DNA of 64,000 nt from Rhizobium brockwellii. GTDB taxonomy: Bacteria > Pseudomonadota > Alphaproteobacteria > Rhizobiales > Rhizobiaceae. The stretch is from positions 682,001 through 746,000 of the forward strand of contig NZ_CP053439.1 of assembly GCF_000769405.2 (NCBI RefSeq), in the 5' to 3' direction. The translations under genes were made by a program, and so were the position numbers. The notes under the pieces were generated by a model, which saw only the letters and a program-made list of their open reading frames with translations, made no database searches and was not told the origin of the DNA. Shown here piece by piece: positions 37,160 through 46,100 of this stretch (the first letter of the stretch is position 1; every line of letters begins with the position of its first letter).

Positions 37160-39388
37160 TCACATTCCCAGCAATGTCTGCAAACGACGCTTGCGACCGG
37201 GATGGGAAAGGAAGGCGAGTCCCTTCGCCTCTATCTGACGAATGCGCTCGCGCGTAACTCCATAGATCTGGCCTACTTCCTCCAGAGTCATCTCCTCGGC
37301 GCGGCCGATCCCGAATCGCATCCGTATCACATCTGCCTGACGCTCCGGCAGTTCTGCCAAGAGGTCTCCAACAATCCTTTCTGTTTCCGCCTGATCGAAG
37401 AAATCTTCAGTCCGCGGCTCGGGAAGCAAGTCATCCCACGCGCCAATGCCTTCCGGATATTCAGCTTGACGAGGAATCTTTCGAAACTGTCGCACCTCTT
37501 CGCTGGACCAGCCAAGCTCAATCGCAAGATCAGCGTCCGAGACGGTGCCGTCAGCCATAAAGTCCAGTTTGTCCATCGCCCGATCGAGCTTGGCCAGGTT
37601 CTCATGCCTATGAACAGGGACACGGATTAACGCGGCTTCGTCTGCACGCCATCGCGCCAGGGCCTGCTTCATCCAGAAGGCGCAGTAGATGACAAACCTG
37701 ATCCCACGCTCCGGGTCGAAGCGACGGGTGGAGCGTTGCAGACCCTTGAACGCCACTTGGAAGACGTCGTCGAGGTCTTCTCCATCCTCTGCGTTTCGAG
37801 CGGCGAAGCGACGCGCGTAGGGAAGGTGTTCGAGGATCAAGTGATCGGTGGCGACATCGAAGATCGAGATCAGCCGGTCTAGTCGGGAGGCATCCTCAAC
37901 GTTGGCTTCGAACCGCTCGACGGATTTCACGATCTCCTTGTGGAACGCCAACGAGAGATCGAGCGCCTCCAGCGCTTCAAGTGCCATTCTCCGGCGTTTT
38001 CCGTCCATAATGCGGCCGTTGACCTGCCAGAGCTTTAGAGCATCTGCGGCGGCGAAAAACTCCGAAGTCTCGGCGTGATCCGGGCGAGCGGGGATGATGG
38101 ACCTGAGCGTCACAGACCCGGCATCCGCGAAGCCGTCGCGGAGCCGATCTACCGTTTCGAGGATGGTTTCGACGGCGGCCTCGCAGGCGAGTATGCCCAG
38201 CTGCAGTTCCTGGTTTGCTCGCACCATGGGTTCCAGCAGCTGCGCCTCGTAGGATTTGTCCATTACGAAACGTCGCGTGCCTGGCAATCGCGTACTTCTG
38301 CTGAAGGCTGCTTCGATAGCCTCGGCCAATTCATCGCGCGATGCGTCTGATCGGGCGTCCCACAGCCTAACGCCATCCTCAATGGTTTGGTCGAACAATT
38401 CGAGGCCTGCAGCTTCCAGGTTGCGCTGGAGGTTGATACGCAGTTCCTCCGGATCGCCGTTGCCCTCGCAGAGCGTGGCCAACGTGTCTATGTCGTCCAG
38501 AGTAAATGACCCCATCTTCAGAATTTCTTCAGCCCAAGCCGTGCAGATCTCGGGATTGATCGACAGCCGCGTGCCAAGCTGCATGACCGCCCGCTTGACT
38601 GACTGTCGACCGCGGTTGCGGACCTTGAGGTAGTCGTGCTCTCCACCTTGGTCGGGAGCGATGATGGCTTCGGAGCCGATGCCCTCTCCGGCAATCTGCA
38701 CCGGCGACAGGTCGATCTCCCAGTCTCCTTCCTTATCTGTCGAAATCATAGGAGATTGGCTTACAAGCGCGACGAACGCTCCCGACGCAGTTATGCTTGC
38801 CGATTGGCTGAAGAAGTCCTCGGGCTCTTCCTCGGGCTCGAAACCCAGAAAATCATCGAGGTCATTCAGGCCTGCGTTTTGCTCCGCTGAAGAGGCCTCT
38901 TTAACGAAAGGCCCGGAGATCGCCTCGACCTCGCCTGCTGGGGTTTCGAAATCCGGAATATCGTCGAACGTGTCGTCTGGCGCTCTATCCGACGGTTTTG
39001 CAATGAGCGAAGACAACAACTGTGCGGCGAAGGGATGGCCCTCGCCAAATGCGACGTCAGCGGGTGTCTGGTTTTCGTGGTTCTGTGCTCTGGGATCAGC
39101 ACCGGCCCGAATGAAAAGATCGCATATGGGAAGATTTCCAGCGCGCGCCGCAAGGTGAAGTGGCGTGTCACCCTTGGGGTCAACTGCATGCAGACGCGGT
39201 GTGGCAGCGAAGTTGGTGAGGTGTTCTACGCGAGCATCAACGATCAGGCGGATCTCGGTGGGATCGAGAAGGTGGTTTTGGGGTTCGCTGGCCGCTTTGG
39301 GTCGACTGCCAAGAAACCAGGAGAGTTTATCCATGACCTTCATGGATGGTTCGCCGAGGCCCAGAACTGCTCCTTCACGTCGTTTCAC
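37160..39388 (-). CDS. Ankyrin-repeat / sigma-70 fusion protein
   Basis: A 742-residue protein (GTG start; ATG 39343 possible). Residues about 65-130 carry ankyrin repeats (DPKGDTPLHLAARAGNLPIC, then AGADPRAQNHENQTPADVA). An acidic linker follows. Residues about 520-620 match sigma-70 region 2 (DLDDVFQVAFKGLQRSTRRF, then FVIYCAFWMKQALARW and IRVPVHRHE). Region 4 is at the C-terminus (LPERQADVIRMRFGIGRAEE, then TLEEVGQIYGVTRERIRQIE). The resemblance is to housekeeping, RpoD-like sigmas rather than ECF types. It is the first gene of the operon and could direct expression of its own island; this is inference. Confidence 0.87.
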   Translation of the reverse strand: MKRREGAVLGLGEPSMKVMDKLSWFLGSRPKAASEPQNHLLDPTEIRLIVDARVEHLTNFAATPRLHAVDPKGDTPLHLAARAGNLPICDLFIRAGADPRAQNHENQTPADVAFGEGHPFAAQLLSSLIAKPSDRAPDDTFDDIPDFETPAGEVEAISGPFVKEASSAEQNAGLNDLDDFLGFEPEEEPEDFFSQSASITASGAFVALVSQSPMISTDKEGDWEIDLSPVQIAGEGIGSEAIIAPDQGGEHDYLKVRNRGRQSVKRAVMQLGTRLSINPEICTAWAEEILKMGSFTLDDIDTLATLCEGNGDPEELRINLQRNLEAAGLELFDQTIEDGVRLWDARSDASRDELAEAIEAAFSRSTRLPGTRRFVMDKSYEAQLLEPMVRANQELQLGILACEAAVETILETVDRLRDGFADAGSVTLRSIIPARPDHAETSEFFAAADALKLWQVNGRIMDGKRRRMALEALEALDLSLAFHKEIVKSVERFEANVEDASRLDRLISIFDVATDHLILEHLPYARRFAARNAEDGEDLDDVFQVAFKGLQRSTRRFDPERGIRFVIYCAFWMKQALARWRADEAALIRVPVHRHENLAKLDRAMDKLDFMADGTVSDADLAIELGWSSEEVRQFRKIPRQAEYPEGIGAWDDLLPEPRTEDFFDQAETERIVGDLLAELPERQADVIRMRFGIGRAEEMTLEEVGQIYGVTRERIRQIEAKGLAFLSHPGRKRRLQTLLGM

Positions 39389-39411
39389 ATGCCCCCATCA
39401 CGTGGAATTCT

Positions 39412-39693
39412 TTAGCTCAAGCCATTACTTGATGCACCGGCGAGGCTCTGATCTTCGCTGCACATAGTGCCTACTGATTCGATCGCTGCGGCCCGGTAAC
39501 TATTCATGCATGCCAAACGGGCGGATTTCAACCTATCTAGGCATTCCTTTGCGTTTAATGCTCTTCGTTGCATTAAGTCGAATTTAACCCGTTGATCCAG
39601 CAGTACATTGTCCGCTGAGCCTTGGGAAAATTGCAACTCAGCCTTTGCGTTTATCCAGCAAAGCTGCTCCCAAGCTATGCCTCGTCGGTTCAA
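39412..39693 (-). CDS. Doubtful small ORF upstream of the sigma gene
   Basis: A 93-codon frame on the same strand, ending 23 bp before the sigma start. It has no recognisable motif (QLCWINAKAELQFSQG, LNAKECLDRLKSARLACMNS). It could be a real regulatory gene or leader region of the defence operon, or simply the promoter region. I find no strong ribosome site. Confidence 0.25.
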   Translation of the reverse strand: MNRRGIAWEQLCWINAKAELQFSQGSADNVLLDQRVKFDLMQRRALNAKECLDRLKSARLACMNSYRAAAIESVGTMCSEDQSLAGASSNGLS

Positions 39694-39757
39694 GTGGGGT
39701 GTCCAAACTTGGCGTATACTCGAGAAGGGCTCCGAATAGGGCTATCAGACAGAGGCC

Positions 39758-40008
39758 CCGCCGCAATCGTCTGCATCAGTTGATCCACCACCCGTGCCAG
39801 CCGCTCCAGCGGCCCCACGAAGCGACCCTCCAGGCTGACGCTTATCACGCCGTGGAAGGGTGCGGGCGCTGATGGTGCGGTCTTCTGGGAGCAATGTCGG
39901 GTTGCGGCTCGGCGCTCACGTCCATCAGGAAGAGGTGTTCGCCGAGATGCCATTGCGGTGTCGGGCTGCTTTCCGGCGGGAGTGGTCGAACAGCACCTTC
40001 CTGAGGAC
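39758..40008 (-). pseudogene. Degenerate 3' fragment of the TetR regulator
   Basis: Matches 41334-41600 (C-terminal half of the intact TetR gene at 41304-41912) in the same orientation with small deletions and many substitutions. A retained segment is VISVSLEGRFVGPLERLARV versus VVSISLEGRFVGLPLERLAR. No helix-turn-helix part remains. It lies downstream of the SDR gene, mirroring the duplicated DUF721 3' end elsewhere. Confidence 0.75.
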
Positions 40009-40031
40009 TTGCGCCTATCCGCGCGTCCCAA

Positions 40032-40793
40032 TCAATCGTACCCCGTCAACTCCGCCAGCCTCTCCACCAGCGCATCCTGAAACCCGATATCGCCCACCAC
40101 CGCCGCCGCCTCCCGCCGCTGCCGATGATACCAATACCCGCCGCTGACCTTCGCAGCTTCATCCTCGCTCGTCGCAAGCCACGTCTGCGTAAGATGCCCC
40201 ATCTCCAGGTCATCGGGCGCGCCGGCGCCGCCCATCTTGGTCGGCACCCAGCCGGGGTCCACCGTGTTGCTGAGAACATCCGGCCAATGGCGGGCGACGG
40301 AAGCTGCGAGGGTGGCGATGTAAAGCTTGCTTTCCGAATAGGCCTGGCTGGCGTTCCACGGTCGCTTCTTCCAGTCGATATCGTCAAGGGCGCTGCTGCC
40401 GCTGCGGTGCATGCCGCTGCTGAGATAGACCAGGCGGTCGGGGCGGGTGATCCATGCGGTGAGCAGATAGGGGGCAAGCACATTCACCGCCAGCGTCTTT
40501 GCGTGGCCTTCTGGCGTTTCACCCCGGCTCCGCTCGAGGTAGATGCCGGCATTGTGGATGACGGCGTCCATGCGGCCGATGGCGTTGACCTGATCGGCGA
40601 TCGAGCGCGTTTCCGTGGCGCTGGCGAGATCGCCGATGACGATGCCGAGTGCCGCAGTGGAAACGTCGGCGAGGGCGGAGGCGCGCTCGCGGGAGCGGGC
40701 ATGCAGCACGACGTCATGGCCCTCCTTCATCAGGGTGCGGGCGGCGGCGAGGCCGAGGCCATCGGTGGAACCGGTGATGAAAATACGGCTCAT
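40032..40793 (-). CDS. Short-chain dehydrogenase/reductase
   Basis: A 253-residue SDR. The nucleotide-binding TGSTDGLGLAAARTL motif is at the N-terminus, VIHNAGIY replaces NNAG, and the catalytic Ser and YSESK tetrad lie in the middle (VYLSSGMH...AYSESKLY). PGWVPTKMGG follows as in protochlorophyllide-reductase-like SDRs. ATG 40793 (MSRIFITGSTDG) is chosen over the 11-codon longer frame. Substrate unknown. The TetR gene is upstream in the same direction. Confidence 0.88.
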   Translation of the reverse strand: MSRIFITGSTDGLGLAAARTLMKEGHDVVLHARSRERASALADVSTAALGIVIGDLASATETRSIADQVNAIGRMDAVIHNAGIYLERSRGETPEGHAKTLAVNVLAPYLLTAWITRPDRLVYLSSGMHRSGSSALDDIDWKKRPWNASQAYSESKLYIATLAASVARHWPDVLSNTVDPGWVPTKMGGAGAPDDLEMGHLTQTWLATSEDEAAKVSGGYWYHRQRREAAAVVGDIGFQDALVERLAELTGYD

Positions 40794-40908
40794 GGGGTTT
40801 CCCTTCGCGGCGGTGGCGGCAGTCAATCAGCTTTCGGTGGTTTGCTCAATGCGGGAGTTGGGGTGTGGGTTCCCGGGGTTTGGTCGATATGTAGCCGGTT
40901 CGGACCGA

Positions 40909-40955
40909 TCTAAGACCCCTCCCCAACCCCTCCCCACAAGGGGGAGGGGCTAGCC
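40909..40955. repeat. CCCCTCCCC palindromic repeat
   Basis: AAGACCCCTCCCCAACCCC, then CACAAGGGGGAGGGGCTAG. An inverted partner is at 41030-41073. Together they bracket 75 bp in the gap between the SDR and TetR genes. Confidence 0.6.
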
Positions 40956-41029
40956 CAGCATCACCGCTTTGCCCGAGATCATCTCGTTGTTTGCCGATCT
41001 GGAGTTTTGGGAGTTGCGGTGCGGCAGGT

Positions 41030-41073
41030 TAAGCCCCTCCCCCTCGTGGGGAGGGGTTTGGGGCGGGGTCTTT
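41030..41073. repeat. CCCCTCCCC palindromic repeat, inverted partner
   Basis: TAAGCCCCTCCCCCTCGTGG, then GAGGGGTTTGGGGCGGGGTC. Reverse orientation of the copy at 40909. The remaining 230 bp up to the TetR gene show no gene. Confidence 0.6.
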
Positions 41074-41303
41074 GCCCCGCGAGCGCGTGTCCGAGGGACG
41101 GGGCTTGATCCTGGCAGTGGCGGGAGCCGGATGATGAGATTTTTTGCAGCGATTTCAGCTGTTTAACTCAAAGATCATGCAGCATTCATCCGGAGCGGCA
41201 TGGATCCCAGGCTCAAGGCCTGGGATGACGGAGTGCGTGGTGATGCGGTGGCTAAAACGGTAAAACCGTCAGCTCCCCGGCGCCATACCACACCACCACC
41301 CCA

Positions 41304-41912
41304 TCACCCCCTCCGCCGCTCCGCTCCGGCCGCAATCGTCTGCACCAGTTCATCCACTTCCCGCGCCAGCCGCTCCAGCGGCAGGCCGACGAAGCGGCCT
41401 TCGAGGCTGATGCTGACGACGCCGTGCACCGCGCCGAACAGGGTGCGGGCGCGGATGGCGCGGTCTTCGGGGGGCATGTCGGGCTGCAGTTCGGCCAGCG
41501 GCTCGGCGATCACATCCATCAGGAAGAGGTGCTCGTTAAGATGCCATTGCGGCGTCGGGCTCGATTCCGGCGGGAAGTGCTCGAACAGCGCCTTCCAGAG
41601 GTTCCGGTGTTCGACGGCGAAGCTCAGATAACCCTGCGCCAGGTTGCGCAGCCGGTCGGTCGGCGGCCGGTCTTTGGCCTCGGGCAGGGTCAGCCTCGCC
41701 TCCAGCGCCTTCAGCGTGGCGGAGTTGACGTGGATGACCAGCTCGGCGAGGTCTGAAAAGACCGTGTAGAGGCCGCCCAGCGCGCAGCCGGCATCCTGGG
41801 TGATGTCGCGGGCCCGGAGGTTTGCCAGCCCGTCCCTGGCGATCCGCTCGCGCGCCGCCTCGATCAGCCGGGCCTTCAGGTCTTCGCGTTTTTCTTCTCG
41901 TCTGCCGGCCAT
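41304..41912 (-). CDS. TetR-family repressor of the PspA/YiaAB operon
   Basis: A 202-residue repressor. Residues 10-55 form the TetR HTH (ARERIARDGLANLRARDITQ, then CALGGLYTVFSDLAEL). The C-terminal ligand domain is helical with VVSISLEGRFVGLPLERLA. It is divergent from the pspA-like gene, and three near-identical 13-bp palindromes fill the intergenic region, so it very probably represses both directions. The C-terminal half has a decayed copy at 39758-40008. Confidence 0.9.
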   Translation of the reverse strand: MAGRREEKREDLKARLIEAARERIARDGLANLRARDITQDAGCALGGLYTVFSDLAELVIHVNSATLKALEARLTLPEAKDRPPTDRLRNLAQGYLSFAVEHRNLWKALFEHFPPESSPTPQWHLNEHLFLMDVIAEPLAELQPDMPPEDRAIRARTLFGAVHGVVSISLEGRFVGLPLERLAREVDELVQTIAAGAERRRG

Positions 41913-41935
41913 TCACCATTCCACTTCGATTTTTT

Positions 41936-42007
41936 TGAACGTCGTTCAAAATTTATCTTGAACGACGTTCACGATTCTGCCATAACACCTCTCGTGAACA
42001 ACGTTCA
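41936..42007. promoter_or_regulatory. Three TetR operators
   Basis: TGAACGTCGTTCA (41936-41948), TGAACGACGTTCA (41959-41971) and TGAACAACGTTCA (41995-42007) are perfect or near-perfect palindromes of consensus TGAACNNCGTTCA. They lie 23 and 36 bp apart between the TetR gene and pspA, the last ending 17 bp before the pspA start. Confidence 0.85.
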
Positions 42008-42024
42008 TAAACCGGAGGAAGGAA

Positions 42025-42711
42025 ATGTTCAAACTGATTTCCATTTTGTTGCGGGGCAGGGCGCATGATGCCGAACAGGCTTTCGCCGACTGCCACGCCG
42101 TGCCGCTGCTTTCCCAGCAGATCCGCGATGCCGCCCAATCGATCCAGTCGGCCCGCCGCAGTGTCGCGGTCGCCATCGCCCAGAACGAGCAGGAGAAGGG
42201 GCAGCATGCGGCGATCGTTGCCCGCATCGCCGATCTCGAGACCCGCGCCTCCGCCGCCTTGGCGAAGGGCAATGAGGGCCTGGCCCGCGAGGCGGCCGAG
42301 GCGATCGCCTATCTCGAAGCCGAGCGCGACGCATCGGAAAAGGCGCAAGCGCAGTTCACAGGGGCGATCGACAAGCTGAAGGGCATCGTCCGTGCCTCCG
42401 AGGCGCGGCTGCAGGAGCTGCAGCGCGGCGAGCGGCTGGCCCGTGCCACGCAAGAGGCGCAGAAGCTCGATGTCGCAGTTAGCGGCCCGGGCCTGGCGAC
42501 GCTCGATGATGCCGAGGAGACGCTGGCCCGCCTTCGCCTGCGCCAGAGCCAGAATGAGCTGACGGCGGCCGCCCTGAAGGACATGGAAGGCGCCATCCGC
42601 CCGGCCGGCATCATCGAAAAGCTTGCCAATGCCGGCTTCGGCGCGCCGCTGCGCTCATCCGCCGATGATGTGCTGGCGCGGCTGAAGAGCCGCATCACGC
42701 CTGCTGCCTGA
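42025..42711 (+). CDS. PspA/IM30-family protein
   Basis: A 228-residue, mostly coiled-coil protein of the PspA/IM30 family, which binds and stabilises the inner membrane under stress. The N-terminal amphipathic MFKLISILLRGRAHDAE and the long Ala/Glu/Arg-rich helices (residues 25-190) are typical. Its start follows GGAGGAAGGAA. It is under the triple TetR operators and is followed by the YiaAB gene, so the pair is a membrane-associated cassette. Confidence 0.83.
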   Translation: MFKLISILLRGRAHDAEQAFADCHAVPLLSQQIRDAAQSIQSARRSVAVAIAQNEQEKGQHAAIVARIADLETRASAALAKGNEGLAREAAEAIAYLEAERDASEKAQAQFTGAIDKLKGIVRASEARLQELQRGERLARATQEAQKLDVAVSGPGLATLDDAEETLARLRLRQSQNELTAAALKDMEGAIRPAGIIEKLANAGFGAPLRSSADDVLARLKSRITPAA

Positions 42712-42760
42712 AATTGCATCCATCCAACCATTCATCCATCGAACCATAGGGACCACTGAT

Positions 42761-43042
42761 ATGAACGACAGTTTCCAGAAACATTCTTCCAGCTGGGTCA
42801 GCTTCTCCTACATCTCCTTCGGCTCGGCCGCCTTCATGCTGGCGCTTGGCCTCTACATGATGCCGCTCGATCTCTGGGGCAAAGGCTATCTCGCCATGGG
42901 CATTCTGATGCTGGTGCAGACCACGGTGAATATTACCAAGACGCTGCGTGACAATGCCGAATCCGAGAAGCTGATCCGCAAGGTCGAGGATGCCCGCACC
43001 GAGAAACTCCTGGTCAAGTTCAATCGTAACGATGAAGATTGA
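42761..43042 (+). CDS. YiaA/YiaB-family inner membrane protein
   Basis: A 93-residue protein with two hydrophobic helices (WVSFSYISFGSAAFMLALGL and YLAMGILMLVQTTVNI) and a charged C-terminal tail, the YiaAB two-helix arrangement. It lies 49 bp after the PspA-like gene and is probably co-transcribed. The cytoplasmic tail might contact PspA; this is inference. Confidence 0.85.
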   Translation: MNDSFQKHSSSWVSFSYISFGSAAFMLALGLYMMPLDLWGKGYLAMGILMLVQTTVNITKTLRDNAESEKLIRKVEDARTEKLLVKFNRNDED

Positions 43043-43135
43043 TCTTGGTTAACCACAGCGCAGAGTTGTTATCGCATTCAACTTTTGCGTAACAACTCTG
43101 TGGCCTTCTCTGCCTGCCGAAAGAGGAACGAGCCC

Positions 43136-46100
43136 GTGCAACACAATCTGATGACCTCCAGGAAATTCGCGCCGCTGTTCTGGACCCAGTTCCTGACGGC
43201 CTTCAACGACAATTTCCTCAAGAACACCCTGGTGTTCCTCATTCTCTTCAAGATGTCGGCCAGTGAAGGTGCCGCCCTGGTGACGCTCGCCGGCGTCATC
43301 CTCATCGTGCCCTTCCTGCTGCTCTCCGCACTCGGCGGCGAACTCGCCGACAAGCACGACAAGGCAAAGATCGCCGAATTGCTGAAACGCTGCGAGATCG
43401 CGGTCGCCGCCCTTGCCGTTATCGGTCTGGCATTCTCCTCCATCTTCGTGCTGATGGCGGCGCTGTTCGGCTTCGGCATCGTCTCAGCACTTTTCGGGCC
43501 GATCAAATACGGCATCCTGCCCGATCATCTCGAACGCCGCGACCTGCCGAAGGCCAATGCCTGGATCGAGGGCGGCACCTTCATCGCCATCCTCGCCGGC
43601 ACGATCATCGCCGCATTCGCCTTCTCCGGCGGCGACAATGTGCTGATCTTCGGCTCGATGATGATGGGGCTTTCGGTGCTGTGCTGGCTGGCCAGCCGGA
43701 TGATCCCGCCCACCGGCTCCAAGGCGCCGGATCTGGAAATCGACCGCAATGTCATCCGCTCCAGCTACACCCTCGTCATGGAAATCCGCGCCGATAAACG
43801 CCTGTGGCGTTCGGCGCTGATGAACTGCTGGTTCTGGCTGGTCGGCGCCTTCGTTCTCTCCATCCTGCCGACCATGGTGACCGAGCTGCTCGGCGGCTCC
43901 GAGCTCGTCGTGCCGGCCTATCTCACCGTCTTTGCCATCGCCGTCGCGATCGGCTCGGCCATTGCCGCCTGGATGTCATCCGGCCGCATCGTGCTGCTGC
44001 CGGCCCCTGTCGGCACGGCGCTGCTTGGCCTCTTCAGCCTCGATCTCGCCTGGAACCTCTGGGGCCTGGCTTCGGTGAGCCACGCAACGACGATCGCCAC
44101 CTTCTTTGCTGGCCAGAATACCATCCGCGTCGCCATCGATCTCGCCGGCATGGCGATCGCAGGCGCCTTCATCGCCGTGCCGACCTTCGCCGCCCTGCAG
44201 ACCTGGGCGCATGAGGACCGCCGCGCCCGCGTCATCGGCGCCGCCAATGTGCTCTCCGCCCTGTTCATCACTGTCGGCCTCGGCCTCGTCGCCGCCGTCC
44301 AGGCGCTCGGCGCCTCCATTCCTCAGATCCTGATCGGCCTCGGCATCATCAATTTTGCCGTCGCCTGGCTGATGCTGAAGACGCTGCCGACCAATCCTTT
44401 CCGCGATTTCATCTCGATCCTGTTCCGCGCCTTCATGCGCCTCGAGGTCGAGGGCCTTGAGAATATCAAGAAGGCCGGCCGCGCGCCGATCATCGCCCTC
44501 AACCATGTCAGCCTGCTCGATGGCGCGCTGGCGCTCGCCATCACCGAGGAAGAGCCCACCTTCGCCGTCGATTACAAGATCGCCCAGGCCTGGTGGGTGC
44601 GGCCCTTCCTGAAAATGTGCAAATTCCTGCCGCTCGACCCGACAAAGCCGATGGCGACACGTTCGCTGATCAAGGTGGTGCAGGACGGCAACCCGATCGG
44701 CATCTTCCCCGAGGGCCGCCTGACGGTCACCGGCACCTTGATGAAGGTCTATGATGGCGCCGCCATGGTCGCCGACAAGACCGGCTCGATGGTCGTGCCG
44801 GTCAAGATCGACGGGCTGGAGAAGAGCTATCTCTCCTATCTCGATAACGGCAAGATCCGCCGCCGGCTGTTTCCCAAGGTCAAGGTTACCATTCTCGAGC
44901 CGGTGAAGCTCGAAGTGCCGCCAGAGCTGAAAGGCCGCAAGCGCCGCACGGCGGCAGGTGCCGCCCTTTATCAGGTGATGTCGAACCTGCTGTTCCAGAC
45001 CGCCGATACCTCGTCGACCGTGCTCGACCGCGTCATTCAGGCCGGCCACGAATTCGGCATGAGCAAGCTTGCCGTCGAAGATCCGGTCACCGGCCGGCTG
45101 ACCTATGGCAAGCTCCTGACCGGGGCTGCCGTGCTCGGCGCCAAATTCCGCACCATGTTCCCGGAACAAAACCTCGGCGTCATGCTGCCGAATGCCAATG
45201 GTGCCGCCGCCACCCTTCTCGGCGTGATGAGCGCGGGCAAGGTGCCGGCGATGCTGAACTTCACCGCGGGTGCCGCCAATATCCTCTCCGCCTGCAAGGC
45301 GGCGCAAGTCAAACATGTGCTGACCTCGCGCGCCTTCGTCACCCAGGCGAAGCTCGGTGCTGTGATCGCCGAGATGGAAAAGCAGGTGACGATCGTCTGG
45401 CTTGATGATCTCAGAGCCGAAATCTCACTCAAGGACAAGATCCTGGGGTATCTGCGCAAGGCGCGGCCGCTGGTCAAACGCTTGGCCGACGATCCGGCGG
45501 TGATCCTCTTCACCTCGGGCTCCGAAGGCACGCCGAAGGGCGTGGTGCTGACCCACCGCAACATCCTGTCGAATGCCGCCCAGGCCGCCGCCCGCATCGA
45601 TTTCCACAGCGGCGACAAGGTGTTCAACATCCTGCCGGTCTTCCATTCCTTCGGGCTGACGGCCGGCACGGTGCTGCCGCTGATTTCGGGCGTGCCGGTC
45701 TATTTCTATCCCTCGCCGCTGCATTACCGCATCGTGCCGGAGCTGATCTATGCCTCCAACGCCACGATCATCTTCGGCACCGATACCTTCCTCAACGGCT
45801 ATTCGAGGACGGCGCATCCCTACGACTTCCGCTCGATCCGCTATATCTTCTCCGGCGCCGAGCCGGTGAAGGCCGCAACCCGCCAGACCTATATGGAAAA
45901 ATTCGGCCTGCGCATCCTCGAAGGTTACGGCGTCACCGAGACGGCACCCGTCATTTCGATCAACACGCCGATGTACAACAAGTCGGGCACGGTCGGCAAA
46001 ATCCTGCCGGGCATGGAATGGAAGCTCGAACCGGTGCCCGGCATCGATGAGGGCGGCCGGCTGCATGTGCGCGGCGCCAATGTCATGGCCGGTTATCTGC

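Noticed and set aside
39690..40031. 113-codon minus-strand frame
   Set aside because: It translates a degenerate TetR fragment and extends past it; treated as a pseudogene.
39389..40031. Second attachment site for a tRNA-Gln island
   Set aside because: I looked for the tRNA 3' end sequence near the right edge of the island and saw none.
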